A stretch of DNA of 64,000 bases from Streptomyces sp. BHT-5-2 (GTDB lineage Bacteria; Actinomycetota; Actinomycetes; Streptomycetales; Streptomycetaceae): NCBI RefSeq assembly GCF_019774615.1, contig NZ_CP081497.1, positions 1,984,001 through 2,048,000 on the forward strand. Reading direction: 5' to 3'. The position numbers and the translations under genes were made by a program. Below the pieces are notes generated by a model, which saw only the letters and a program-made list of their open reading frames with translations, was not told the origin of the DNA and did not search any database. Positions 26,049 to 34,354 of the stretch are shown in pieces (within the stretch, counting starts at the first letter, position 1; each line of letters opens with the position of its first letter).

Positions 26049-27569
26049 GTGAGCGTCGACGAGAACCATGAACGCCGGGCCGGGCGGTCCCCGGAACGCC
26101 CCCGTCGCCCGGGGCCCGCCGCCCCGTCCGGGCGCCTGGACGGACAGTGGGAGGGGCTCACCGAGCAGGCCCGGGCCCTGGCCGAAGGCCGGGTCACCGC
26201 CGTCGCCCTGACGCAGCGCTGCCTGGACCGCATCGCGGCCACCCAGGACACCGTCAACGCCTTCCGCCGGATCCGGTCCGAGGCGGCGCTCACCGAGGCC
26301 GCCGAGGCGGACCGCCGGCTCGCCGCCGGCGAGCGGCTGCCGCTGCTCGGCGTGCCGGTCGCGGTCAAGGACGACACCGACGTGGCGGGCGAACCCACCG
26401 CGTTCGGCTGCGCCGGGGAGTTCCCGCCCAAGCAGCAGGACGCCGAGGTGGTCCGGCGGCTGCGCGCGGCCGGCGCGGTCATCGTCGGCAAGACCAACGC
26501 CTGCGAGCTGGGCCAGTGGCCGTTCACCGAGGGCCCGGCCTTCGGCGAGACCCGCAACCCCTGGAACCTCGCGCACACCCCCGGCGGATCCTCCGGCGGC
26601 TCGGCCGCCGCCGTCGCCGCCGGAATGGTCCCCGCCGCGCTCGGCACCGACGGCGCCGGCTCGGTCCGGATCCCCGCCGCCTGGTCCCACCTCGTCGGCA
26701 TCAAGCCCCAGCGCGGCCGGATCTCGACCTGGCCCGACCCGGAGGCGTTCCAGGGCATCACCGGCATCGGCCCGCTGGCCCGCACCGTCGAGGACGCCGC
26801 CCTGCTGCTGGACGTCGCCAGCGGCAACCACGCCGGGGACCTGCACCGGCCACCGGCCGTCGCGGCCCGGGAGGCGGCCGGTCGCGACCCCGGGCGGCTG
26901 CGCATCGCGCTCTCCTGGAAGCCCGCCGCCACCTTCACCCGCAAACCGCTGCACCCCGACGTCCGGGACGCGGTGACCGCGGTGGCCCGCACCCTGGCCG
27001 GCCTCGGCCACTTCGTCGAGGAGGCCGAACCGGACTACGGGCTGGTCGGGCTGGCCTTCGTCCCGCGCGCCACGGCCGGCGTCGGCGAATGGGCGACCCG
27101 GGTCCCCGACCCGCGGCTGCTGGACCGCCGCACCCAGGGGGCGGCCCGGCTGGGCCGGCTCCTCGGCGGCCCGCCGCTGCGCCGCGCCCGGGCCGTGGAA
27201 CGGCGGCAACAGCGCCGCATCGGCATGCTGTTCGGCCGCTACGACGTCCTGCTGACGCCGACCACCGCGACGCCGCCGCCGCGCGTCGGCACCCTCGCCC
27301 GGCTCAGCGGCTGGCAGACCGACAAGGCCATGATCGCGGCCTGCCCGTACGCCTGGCCGTGGAACGTGCTGGGCTGGCCCGGTCTCAGCGTCCCGGCCGG
27401 CTTCAGCACGGACGGGCTGCCGCTGGGCGCCCAGCTGCTCGGCCCGGCACACGCCGAACCCCGACTGATCTCGCTGGCCGCCCAGCTCCAGGACGCCCTG
27501 CGGTGGCACGAGCGGCGCCCCGACGGACACCCCGCGCCGACCGCCGACGTCAGCCCAGAAGGCCGATGA
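26049..27569 (+). CDS. Amidase (amidase signature family)
   Basis: The 506-residue enzyme has the Ser-cisSer-Lys set: Lys in VPVAVKDDTDV, and the glycine-rich GGSSGGSAAAVAAG followed by GTDGAGSVRIPAA. It belongs with general amidases (similar in layout to GatA) but stands alone without GatB/C, so it is probably a catabolic or detoxifying amidase. The N-terminal 30 residues are Arg/Pro-rich and likely disordered. The GTG start follows CCAGGGAGGG. Its last 20 bases overlap the convergent isochorismatase-fold gene. Confidence 0.88.
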   Translation: MSVDENHERRAGRSPERPRRPGPAAPSGRLDGQWEGLTEQARALAEGRVTAVALTQRCLDRIAATQDTVNAFRRIRSEAALTEAAEADRRLAAGERLPLLGVPVAVKDDTDVAGEPTAFGCAGEFPPKQQDAEVVRRLRAAGAVIVGKTNACELGQWPFTEGPAFGETRNPWNLAHTPGGSSGGSAAAVAAGMVPAALGTDGAGSVRIPAAWSHLVGIKPQRGRISTWPDPEAFQGITGIGPLARTVEDAALLLDVASGNHAGDLHRPPAVAAREAAGRDPGRLRIALSWKPAATFTRKPLHPDVRDAVTAVARTLAGLGHFVEEAEPDYGLVGLAFVPRATAGVGEWATRVPDPRLLDRRTQGAARLGRLLGGPPLRRARAVERRQQRRIGMLFGRYDVLLTPTTATPPPRVGTLARLSGWQTDKAMIAACPYAWPWNVLGWPGLSVPAGFSTDGLPLGAQLLGPAHAEPRLISLAAQLQDALRWHERRPDGHPAPTADVSPEGR

Positions 27570-28104
27570 GCGCCTCCGTGGTGTCGGTCTCGCCCAGCCG
27601 CGGGAAGATCCGCTGCACGCTGTTGCGGTGCGCCTCCGGGTCGAGGTCGGTCACCGCGTCGACGGCGACGGTGACGTGGTAGCCGTGCTCGTGCGCGGCC
27701 CGGGCGCTGGACTCCACCCCGACGCTGGTGGCGATTCCGCCGAACACGAGCTGGGTGACCCCGCGCCGACGCAGCTCCGCGTCCAGCCCGGTGCCGTGGA
27801 AGGCGCCCCACCGCTCCTTGGTGACGAGCAGGTCGCCCGGCTGCCGGTCCAGCTCGGGGACCAGCTCCGCCCAGTCGGCCGGCAGGGTGCCGCCGCCGGC
27901 CCGCCCGGCCTCGGTGCGGCCCGGCGCCCCGCCGGTGACGTTCACCAGGACGACCGGCAGCCCGCGGGCGCGGAACGCCGCCGCCAGCCGGGCCCCGCGG
28001 GCCACGACCTCGTCGGCGGGGTGGACGGTGGGCAGCGCGGTGATGCCCTTCTGAAGGTCGATCAGCACGAGCGCGGAGGTCGGGTCGAGAACGCTTGCGG
28101 GCAC
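27550..28104 (-). CDS. Isochorismatase-fold hydrolase lacking the usual cysteine
   Basis: The 184-residue protein has the cysteine-hydrolase fold: Asp in SALVLIDLQKGI, Lys in LLVTKERWGAF, and the cis-peptide/nucleophile segment FGGIATSVGVESSARAA. The position that is Cys in nicotinamidases and most family members is Gly here (SVGVES), so Cys-dependent amide hydrolysis is unlikely. The GTG at 28104 follows AGGAG. It is 84 bp downstream of the MFS pump gene and probably belongs to the same transcript. Confidence 0.82.
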   Translation of the reverse strand: MPASVLDPTSALVLIDLQKGITALPTVHPADEVVARGARLAAAFRARGLPVVLVNVTGGAPGRTEAGRAGGGTLPADWAELVPELDRQPGDLLVTKERWGAFHGTGLDAELRRRGVTQLVFGGIATSVGVESSARAAHEHGYHVTVAVDAVTDLDPEAHRNSVQRIFPRLGETDTTEALIGLLG

Positions 28105-28187
28105 GGTAACTCCTGGGTGTGGAGAGGTGGTTGGGAGGGTCGATCGGTGAGGGAAGCGCTCGTCGGGGAACGGCTGTCGAGAGGTGA

Positions 28188-29651
28188 TCAGCCGAGGGCC
28201 CGGTGGCCGGTGGTGCGCAGGCTGCGGTCGGCGAGCGTGAGGACGAGCAGCAGCACGCCCAGGACCGCGCCGGTCAGCGCGATGGCGTGCAGCCCCGCGT
28301 CCGTGGCGCGGGGCCCGTACACCAGGCCGATCAGACTGGCCGCGGTGATCGCGCCGAGGTACTGGGCGGTGCGCTGGAGCCCGGCGGCCGCGCCCACGCC
28401 GTCGGCCGGTGCCTGGGCGTAGACGGCGGCCTGGTTGCCGGTGGAGGCCAGCCCCTGGGGGATGCCGAACAGCGCCGCGGCGACCAGCAGCACCGGCAGC
28501 GCACTGCTGCCGCGCAGCAGCAGGAAGACCGCGCTGCCCGCGATCAGACAGACCGCGGCGACCGCCAGCGGCGCGCGGACGCCCTTCGCCCGGGCCCCGG
28601 CCAGCGAGCAGACCGCGGCCGCGCCGGACATCGGCAGCATCACCAGCCCGGCGTGGAAGGACGAGAGCCCGTGCGCCTGCTCCAGCCACTGGCTGAAGCC
28701 GTACAGGACGCAGTAGATGAGCAGGTAGGCCAGGCCGTGCCGCAGATAGGTCAGCACCAGCGGGCGGTTGCGGGCCAGCATCCGCAGGTCGAGGAAGGGC
28801 TGCGGGTGGCGCAGCTGCCACCACACCAGGACGGCGGCCAGCACCGCGGTCGGCGCGAGCAGTGGCCAGCGCGGCGCGTCCAGCCGCAGCAGGAAGAACA
28901 TCGCGCAGGTCAGCGCGGAGGCGAAGAGCGCGATGCCGAACGGGTCGAGGGAGCCCCGGGCCGGGCCGCCCGCCCCGTCGGGCGCGGCCGCCGCCCGGGT
29001 GTCCCGGTCGGCCGGCAGCCACGCCAGGGCGCCGGCCAGCGCCAGCAGCGCGAGCGGGATGTTGACCGCGAAGACCGCGCGCCAGCCCGCCGTCGCGGCG
29101 AGCAGCCCGCCGAGGGTCGGGCCGACCGCCGCACTGGCCAGCGCGGCCAGCGAGATCCGGCCGAGGACCTTCCGGGGCGTGGGCCGGCCCACCCGCCGCG
29201 ACTCGGCCCGCAGCATCGCCATCGCCGCCGGGTAGGCCGCCGCGGTGCCGGCGCCGAGCAGGATCCGGGAGACCACCAGCAGGGCGAAGGCCGGCGCCAG
29301 CGCCCCGAGGATGCCCGCCGCGCAGACCGCGACGGTGCCGCCGACGAAGACCCGCCGCGGCCCGATCCGGTCCGCGATCCGGCCCAGTGCCGGCTGTCCC
29401 ACCGCACTGGCGAGGTACATCGCCGAGACCAGCCAGGCGGTGCCGGCGGCGCCGACCCGGAAGTCCCGGCCGATGGCCACCAGCGCGGTGGCGATCATCG
29501 TCGAGTTGATGGGGTTGAGGAGCGACCCCAGCAGCAGCGGGGTCATCAGGCGGGCACCGAAGCTGGGCTCGTCCGCAGGGAGTTGGGGGTGCTCGCCGGC
29601 GGTTCCGGCGGCGCGACCGGCGGCCCGGTCCGGGGCGTCGGGGGCGCTCAT
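28188..29651 (-). CDS. MFS drug-efflux transporter
   Basis: The 487-residue protein has 12-14 hydrophobic helices. It carries the MFS motif A variant GRIADRIGPRRVFVGG between TM2 and TM3, motif C-like SRILLGAGTAAAYPAAMAML, and the LNPINSTMIATALVAIGRDF start typical of EmrB/QacA-type exporters. Substrate unknown. It was probably driven by the MarR regulator gene now lying beyond the tnpB element, since both face the same way and efflux pumps of this kind often follow a MarR gene. Confidence 0.85.
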   Translation of the reverse strand: MSAPDAPDRAAGRAAGTAGEHPQLPADEPSFGARLMTPLLLGSLLNPINSTMIATALVAIGRDFRVGAAGTAWLVSAMYLASAVGQPALGRIADRIGPRRVFVGGTVAVCAAGILGALAPAFALLVVSRILLGAGTAAAYPAAMAMLRAESRRVGRPTPRKVLGRISLAALASAAVGPTLGGLLAATAGWRAVFAVNIPLALLALAGALAWLPADRDTRAAAAPDGAGGPARGSLDPFGIALFASALTCAMFFLLRLDAPRWPLLAPTAVLAAVLVWWQLRHPQPFLDLRMLARNRPLVLTYLRHGLAYLLIYCVLYGFSQWLEQAHGLSSFHAGLVMLPMSGAAAVCSLAGARAKGVRAPLAVAAVCLIAGSAVFLLLRGSSALPVLLVAAALFGIPQGLASTGNQAAVYAQAPADGVGAAAGLQRTAQYLGAITAASLIGLVYGPRATDAGLHAIALTGAVLGVLLLVLTLADRSLRTTGHRALG

Positions 29652-29718
29652 CGTGGCTTCCTCCGTGGATACCCCCACATGTACGTGGGGGAGGAAACGG
29701 AGCCCCTGCGGAGCAGGC

Positions 29719-29760
29719 CAGGGAAGGACGAATCGCCGCCCGGAGATTCGTCCTTCCCTG
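29719..29760. repeat. 16-bp-arm inverted repeat in the tnpB element left end
   Basis: Arms 29719-29734 and 29745-29760 are perfectly complementary around a 10-nt loop. Subterminal hairpins of this kind are the recognition structures of IS200/IS605 transposases, but such a stem could also stop transcription entering the MFS gene region. Confidence 0.65.
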
Positions 29761-29807
29761 CCAACCGCCCGCAGTGGCACACAAGTTGACATGATAGTTT
29801 GTGAGGC

Positions 29808-31001
29808 ATGTCGACCTCTCGCGTGAAGCGGGCGTTCAAGTACCGCTTCTACCCGACCGATGCGCAGGCAGCCGAGCTGTCGCGCACGTTCGGGTGTGTG
29901 CGGAAGGTCTACAACATGGCGCTCGCGGCTCGTACCGAGGCGTGGGCGCGGCAGGAGCGGGTGAACTACAACCAGACGTCGGCGCTGCTGACGGCATGGA
30001 AGAAGACCGAGGAACTCGCCTACCTCAACGAGGTCTCCTCGGTTCCCCTCCAGCAGGCTTTGCGGCACCTCCAAGTGGCGTTCGCCAACTTCTTCGGCAA
30101 GCGGGCGAAGTACCCGCGGTTCAAGTCGCGTAAGAAGTCGCGGAAGTCCGCCGAGTACACCACTAGCGCGTTCCGCTACCGGAACGGTCGCCTCACGCTC
30201 GCCAAGATGCGCGAGCCTCTGGACATCGTGTGGTCCAGGCCGCTTCCAGAGGGTGCGTCGCCGTCCACGGTGACCGTCTCCCAGGACAGTGCGGGGCGCT
30301 GGTCCGTCTCGATGCTGGTCGAGGACCCGAGCGTGAAGCCGCTCCCGGCCGCGGAAACGGCGGTCGGGATCGATGTCGGTCTGGATCACCTGCTGACACT
30401 GTCCACCGGGGAGAAGATCGCTAACCCGAGGCACGAACGCCACGACCGGGCCCGGCTCGCTCGGGCTCAGCGGGAGCTTGCCCGCAAGGCCAAGGGCTCG
30501 GCGAACCGGGCCAAGGCCCGGCGCAGAGTTGCCCGCATCCATGCCCGGATCACTGACCGCCGGCGTGATCACCTGCACAAACTCACCTCGAAGCTCGTGC
30601 GCGAAAACCAAACGCTCGTGATCGAGGATCTGACCGTGCGCAACATGGTCAGGAACCGGAGTCTGGCCCGCTCCATCAGTGATGCGGCGTGGGCCGAGTT
30701 CCGGAGTCTTCTGGAGTACAAGGCTTCCTGGTGCGGGCGGGAAGTGATCGCGGTTGACCGCTTCTTTCCCTCCTCCAAGCTGTGCTCTGCCTGCGGCGCC
30801 CTTCAAGAGAAGATGCCGCTGCATGTCCGCACCTGGACGTGCAGCTGCGGCACGACCCATGACCGGGACGTGAACGCGGCGAAGAACCTCCTGGCCGTCG
30901 GGCTGACGGCGTCTGTCTGTGGAGCTGGTGTAAGACCTCAACGGAGAACTCCGGGCGGGCAGTCGGCGGTGAAGCAGAAAATCCCACGGCGCGAGTCGTA
31001 G
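29808..31001 (+). CDS. tnpB: TnpB RNA-guided nuclease (IS605 OrfB family), intact
   Basis: The 397-residue protein has a basic N-terminal helix-turn-helix (KRAFKYRFYPTDAQAAELSR), a WED/OrfB_IS605 region, and a complete RuvC domain: Asp in VGIDVGLDHLL, Glu in VIEDLTVRNM and Asp in HDRDVNAAKN. The zinc ribbon is also complete, with CSACG and CSCG. TnpB enzymes cut DNA next to a short motif under guidance of an RNA made from the element's right end. All catalytic residues are present, so it may be active. TGAGG lies a few bases before the ATG. Confidence 0.92.
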   Translation: MSTSRVKRAFKYRFYPTDAQAAELSRTFGCVRKVYNMALAARTEAWARQERVNYNQTSALLTAWKKTEELAYLNEVSSVPLQQALRHLQVAFANFFGKRAKYPRFKSRKKSRKSAEYTTSAFRYRNGRLTLAKMREPLDIVWSRPLPEGASPSTVTVSQDSAGRWSVSMLVEDPSVKPLPAAETAVGIDVGLDHLLTLSTGEKIANPRHERHDRARLARAQRELARKAKGSANRAKARRRVARIHARITDRRRDHLHKLTSKLVRENQTLVIEDLTVRNMVRNRSLARSISDAAWAEFRSLLEYKASWCGREVIAVDRFFPSSKLCSACGALQEKMPLHVRTWTCSCGTTHDRDVNAAKNLLAVGLTASVCGAGVRPQRRTPGGQSAVKQKIPRRES

Positions 31002-31033
31002 GAATCCCCCCTCGTTCACGAGGGGGGAGGAAG

Positions 31034-31465
31034 TCAATCCTCGGTCAGCCGTCGGATCAGCGCGGTCGCCTCGGCCAGCGTCCGCTGTTCGTCGCCGGTA
31101 AGCCGGTCGGCGATGGCCACCGCGAGCCAGTCGTTCTTGGCGGCGCGGACGTCCCGGAGGACCCGGCGGCCCTCGTCGGTGAGCGAGAAGACCACCTGGC
31201 GGCCGTCGGTGGGGTGTGGGCTGCGGGCGAGTATCCGGTGCTCCTCCAGCGCGCCGACGGTCACCCGCATCGACTGCGGGCGCACCAGTTCGGCGCGGGC
31301 CAGGGCCGCGATCGTGGCCGGTCCGTCGGCGTCGATCCGCGCCAGCACCGCGCGCTGGGTGGGGGTCAGTTCGCCCTGCGGCGACGCGGCGCGCAGCCGG
31401 CGCATCAGCAGGGACACGGTCGCGCCGAGGTCGGTGGCGAGCCGTTCCTGATTCTTGTCGGGCAT
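31034..31465 (-). CDS. MarR-family transcriptional regulator
   Basis: The 143-residue protein has the MarR winged helix: TPTQRAVLARIDADGPATIAALARAELVRPQSM as the recognition region, then the wing SPHPTDGRQVVFSLTDEGRRVL and C-terminal dimerisation helices. The stop codon lies inside the conserved end of the tnpB element (GTCAA on the plus strand), so the last residues may have been trimmed by the insertion. Two palindromes directly upstream are its likely operators. The MFS pump beyond the element is the likely target gene. Confidence 0.88.
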   Translation of the reverse strand: MPDKNQERLATDLGATVSLLMRRLRAASPQGELTPTQRAVLARIDADGPATIAALARAELVRPQSMRVTVGALEEHRILARSPHPTDGRQVVFSLTDEGRRVLRDVRAAKNDWLAVAIADRLTGDEQRTLAEATALIRRLTED

Positions 31466-31493
31466 GCGTCGAGCCTAGAAGAAAGACAGGGAA

Positions 31494-31516
31494 ACTTGCA
31501 AGTAAAACTTGCAAGT
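31494..31516. promoter_or_regulatory. Twin ACTTGCAAGT operators of the MarR gene
   Basis: The perfect 10-bp palindrome ACTTGCAAGT occurs at 31494-31503 and again at 31507-31516, 13 bp apart, 29 bp upstream of the MarR start. MarR dimers bind palindromes of about this size, so autoregulation is the natural reading. Confidence 0.7.
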
Positions 31517-31535
31517 TTCCTGTCGGGTGTTGCCC

Positions 31536-31766
31536 GTGTCACTCACCGTGCAGCCGGACCCCGGCGACGACGGACTTCCCGCCGGGGTGGCGCGGCACGA
31601 CTGCCCAGGCGGCGGAGACCGCGTCGACGAGAGCCAGCCCCCTGCCGAAGGCAACGCCTATATCGCCGTCAGCGGCCAGGAGGATCGCTACCTCACCGAC
31701 TCGATAGAGGCGCTGCGTACGTTGATCCGCGACGTGAAGGCGGGCAAGGCGGATCACCTGCTGTAA
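31536..31766 (+). CDS. Small DUF397-like protein, possibly truncated
   Basis: A 76-residue frame ends NAYIAVSGQEDRYLTDSIEALRTL and KAGKADHLL. The tail resembles the C-terminal half of DUF397-type proteins, which are usually partners of XRE regulators in Streptomyces. The N-terminal part (MSLTVQPDPGDDGLPAG) is unlike the family, and no XRE gene is adjacent. It may be a shifted or decayed copy. Start codon is uncertain; GTG 31536 is a guess. Confidence 0.4.
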   Translation: MSLTVQPDPGDDGLPAGVARHDCPGGGDRVDESQPPAEGNAYIAVSGQEDRYLTDSIEALRTLIRDVKAGKADHLL

Positions 31767-31922
31767 CGCGAACGCGCGGGACCGGCTGGCCAGGGGTGAC
31801 GTGCGAGCGGCCTGAGGATTCGGAAAAGTCCCCGTAGCACGCACGTCACCCTCCCCGAAACATGCCGGGTGTCCAATGCGGGCAGGCCGGAGAAGTCCGG
31901 TCCGGAGGGGGAGGGTACGGCA

Positions 31923-33377
31923 GTGACGGACACGCAACTCCTTCCGCCCGCGAGGGAGTTAGGCCGGTACCTGACCGGTCTCGGGCGGCTGCTCGACCCG
32001 GCGGCCGGGTGGTACGGGGTCTTCGCGCGGCGCGACCCGGAGGGCCTGCGGGCCTGCCTGGAGGGCCGGGAGGTGCCGCCCTGGGACGTGGTGGAGTCGC
32101 TGCTGCGCGATCTCGCGGCGCGCCATGGCGAGCGGGCGGTACGCGACGCGGAGCCGCGCGCCAGACTGCTGCACGCCCGTGCGGTCGCCGACCACGACGC
32201 CCGGCCCGGCAGCCGCCCCGCCCTCCGGGAGCGGCTGGAGCTGATGCTCCGCGAGCAACAGCGGGCCGCCCGGCGCGCCCGCGAACTGGAGGCCGTCGCC
32301 CGGACCGCCGCCGGTCCGCCCGAGGGGGCGCAGCTCTCCCGGGAACTGGCCTGGGCCCGGGACGACCTGGCGCGCGCACAGGCCCGGGTGCGGGAACTGC
32401 GGGCCCGCCTGGCGGCGCTGCCGGACCGGCCGGGCCCGGGGGTCGACCCCGCGGCGGGCGTCCCGGGACCACCCGCGGAAATGCGTCCGGGCGCGCCCGG
32501 CGAAGCCGTCCCGCACCTATCCGTCGAGGCCGGCCCCGAGCCACCCGCCGAAGCCGTCCCGGGCTTACCCGTCGAGGCCGACCCCGAGGCGCCCGCCGCG
32601 GCCGTCCGCCCCCGGGCCGGGGCGCGGACGGCCCGCCCCCGGGGCGCGCGGTTCGCCGGGCTGGAGCTGTCGGACGGGCCGTCGTACGCCGACCCGGTGA
32701 CCGTCGAGCCCCCCACGGCGCGGCCCGCCGCCGCGCCCCGACCGGCCCCGCGCGGCGCCCGCTTCGCCGGGGCGTACGCCGCACCGGACGCGGAGAGTGG
32801 CGCACCCGACGACGCCCCGCCCGCCGACCCCGGACCCGCCCCCGAGGCCCGTCGTGTCGCCACCGCCACCGCGCACCGCCTCGCCCGACTCCGCGCTACC
32901 GGCGCGACCGGCCCCGCACACGCCGAACTGTGCGCCGCCGCGACCCGCCCGGCCCCTGAACTCCCCCTCCTCCTCGCCGCGTTGGAGGACGTCGGCCTCG
33001 CCTCCGACGTCCCGGTCCTGCTCTGGGAGGCGGCCGGTCTGCCGCCCGCCGGGCTCGCCGCCGCCGCCGACGCGCTGGCCGCCGCGGGCCGCTCCGCCGA
33101 CGGTACGACGCTGCTCCGGCAGAGCGTGGCCCGCCCCGTGGCCGAGGTCGCGGCGACCGCGCTGGCCCTGCTCGACCTCGGTCGCCCCGGCCAGGCCGGG
33201 GAACTGCTGGCCGGGGTGGCCAGGTCCCGCACCCCCGACGAGGCGGCCGCGCTGGCCGCGGCGGACCCCGGCGCCCTCGGGCCGCTGCTGCTGGCCGCGG
33301 CCCGCGCCGTCTCCCGGGACCGCCACCGCGACCTCGCACACGCCCTGCGCGCCGCCGGCCTCACCGCCGCGCCCTGA
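31923..33377 (+). CDS. Large Ala/Pro-rich hypothetical protein
   Basis: The 484-residue protein starts with a helical domain (ARELGRYLTGLGRLLDPAAG, then PPWDVVESLLRDLAARHGER). A coiled-coil-like Arg/Glu/Ala segment (about 105-165) follows, then a Pro/Ala-rich low-complexity linker (about 170-310), and a C-terminal run of short helices (about 320-484) that looks like an alpha-solenoid. The first domain resembles the DNA-binding-like start of other Streptomyces proteins, but I cannot assign a function. The GTG at 31923 follows GGAGGGGGAGGG. The linker contains a 45-bp tandem repeat. Confidence 0.65.
   Translation: MTDTQLLPPARELGRYLTGLGRLLDPAAGWYGVFARRDPEGLRACLEGREVPPWDVVESLLRDLAARHGERAVRDAEPRARLLHARAVADHDARPGSRPALRERLELMLREQQRAARRARELEAVARTAAGPPEGAQLSRELAWARDDLARAQARVRELRARLAALPDRPGPGVDPAAGVPGPPAEMRPGAPGEAVPHLSVEAGPEPPAEAVPGLPVEADPEAPAAAVRPRAGARTARPRGARFAGLELSDGPSYADPVTVEPPTARPAAAPRPAPRGARFAGAYAAPDAESGAPDDAPPADPGPAPEARRVATATAHRLARLRATGATGPAHAELCAAATRPAPELPLLLAALEDVGLASDVPVLLWEAAGLPPAGLAAAADALAAAGRSADGTTLLRQSVARPVAEVAATALALLDLGRPGQAGELLAGVARSRTPDEAAALAAADPGALGPLLLAAARAVSRDRHRDLAHALRAAGLTAAP
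32494..32583 (+). repeat. 45-bp in-frame tandem repeat in the linker of the preceding gene
   Basis: Two adjacent units encode PGEAVPHLSVEAGPE and PAEAVPGLPVEADPE. The unit length keeps the frame, so copy number may vary between strains without breaking the gene. Confidence 0.55.
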
Positions 33378-33511
33378 CCGGCTCCAGGCTCCACCGCGCC
33401 GCGCCGCTCCACGAGATGGTCTTGCCACACCCGATGACGCGGCTTACCGTCGCCTCCACACGCGTAGACATCCACGCGCGGCGGGCCGACGCAGCGACAA
33501 AGGAGCAGCCC

Positions 33512-34354
33512 ATGGCCGATGTTGTGCGTGCCGCACTGGTCCAGGCGACCTGGACCGGCGACACCGAATCGATGATCGCGAAGCATGAGGAGCACGCCCG
33601 GGCGGCGGCCGCGCAGGGCGCGAAGGTGATCGGCTTCCAGGAGGTCTTCAACGCCCCGTACTTCTGCCAGGTCCAGGAGCCGGAGCACTACCGCTGGGCC
33701 GAGCCGGTGCCGGACGGCCCGACCGTCCGCCGGATGCAGGACCTCGCCCGGGAGACCGGGATGGTGATCGTCGTCCCGGTCTTCGAGATCGAGCAGTCCG
33801 GCTTCTACTACAACACCGCGGCCGTCATCGACGCCGACGGTACCGTCCTCGGCAAGTACCGCAAGCACCACATCCCGCAGGTCAAGGGCTTCTGGGAGAA
33901 GTACTACTTCCGCCCGGGCAACGTCGGTTGGCCGGTCTTCGACACCGCCGTGGGCCGGATCGGCGTCTACATCTGCTACGACCGCCACTTCCCCGAGGGC
34001 TGGCGCCAACTGGGCCTCAACGGCGCCCAGCTCGTCTACAACCCCTCCGCCACCTCGCGCGGCCTCTCCGGCTACCTGTGGAAGCTGGAGCAGCCCGCCG
34101 CGGCCGTCGCCAACGAGTACTTCGTCGCCGCCATCAACCGCGTCGGCGTGGAGGAGTACGGCGACAACGAGTTCTACGGCTCCAGCTACTTCGTCGACCC
34201 GCGCGGGCAGTTCGTCGGCGAGCCGGCCAGCGACACCAAGGAGGAACTGGTCGTCCGCGACCTGGACTTCGGCCTGATCGACGAGGTCCGCCGGCAGTGG
34301 GCGTTCTACCGCGACCGCCGCCCCGACGCGTACGAGGGGCTGGTCCAGCCGTGA
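33512..34354 (+). CDS. Nitrilase-superfamily C-N hydrolase (beta-ureidopropionase / N-carbamoylputrescine amidase type)
   Basis: The 280-residue enzyme carries the Glu-Lys-Cys triad: Glu in GFQEVFN, Lys in GKYRKHHIP and Cys in YICYDRHFPE. It belongs to the branch that hydrolyses N-carbamoyl amines. Context favours N-carbamoyl-beta-alanine: a class III transaminase gene overlaps its stop codon by four bases (GTGA), and dihydropyrimidinase lies 3.6 kb on. It would release beta-alanine, CO2 and ammonia in reductive pyrimidine breakdown. The ATG at 33512 follows AAAGGAG. Confidence 0.87.
   Translation: MADVVRAALVQATWTGDTESMIAKHEEHARAAAAQGAKVIGFQEVFNAPYFCQVQEPEHYRWAEPVPDGPTVRRMQDLARETGMVIVVPVFEIEQSGFYYNTAAVIDADGTVLGKYRKHHIPQVKGFWEKYYFRPGNVGWPVFDTAVGRIGVYICYDRHFPEGWRQLGLNGAQLVYNPSATSRGLSGYLWKLEQPAAAVANEYFVAAINRVGVEEYGDNEFYGSSYFVDPRGQFVGEPASDTKEELVVRDLDFGLIDEVRRQWAFYRDRRPDAYEGLVQP

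Larger units (their letters stand above)
29672..31037 (+). mobile_element. IS200/IS605-type element with tnpB only
   Basis: Left part: a hairpin CCCCCAC-ATGTAC-GTGGGGG (29672-29691) and a long stem with 16-bp perfect arms (29719-29734 / 29745-29760). Then come tnpB and a right end with the hairpin CCCCCCTCGT-TC-ACGAGGGGGG (31006-31027), finishing in GGAGGAAGTCAA. No tnpA is present, so this is the IS1341-like TnpB-only form, mobilised in trans if at all. The 3' end of tnpB and the right end should encode the guide (omega) RNA. Exact limits are approximate. Confidence 0.75.

Noticed and set aside
29786..29798. TTGACA and GATAGT before tnpB as a standard promoter pair
   Set aside because: They are only about one base apart and cannot act as -35 and -10 of one promoter. 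GATAGT alone may be a -10 for a short-leader transcript.
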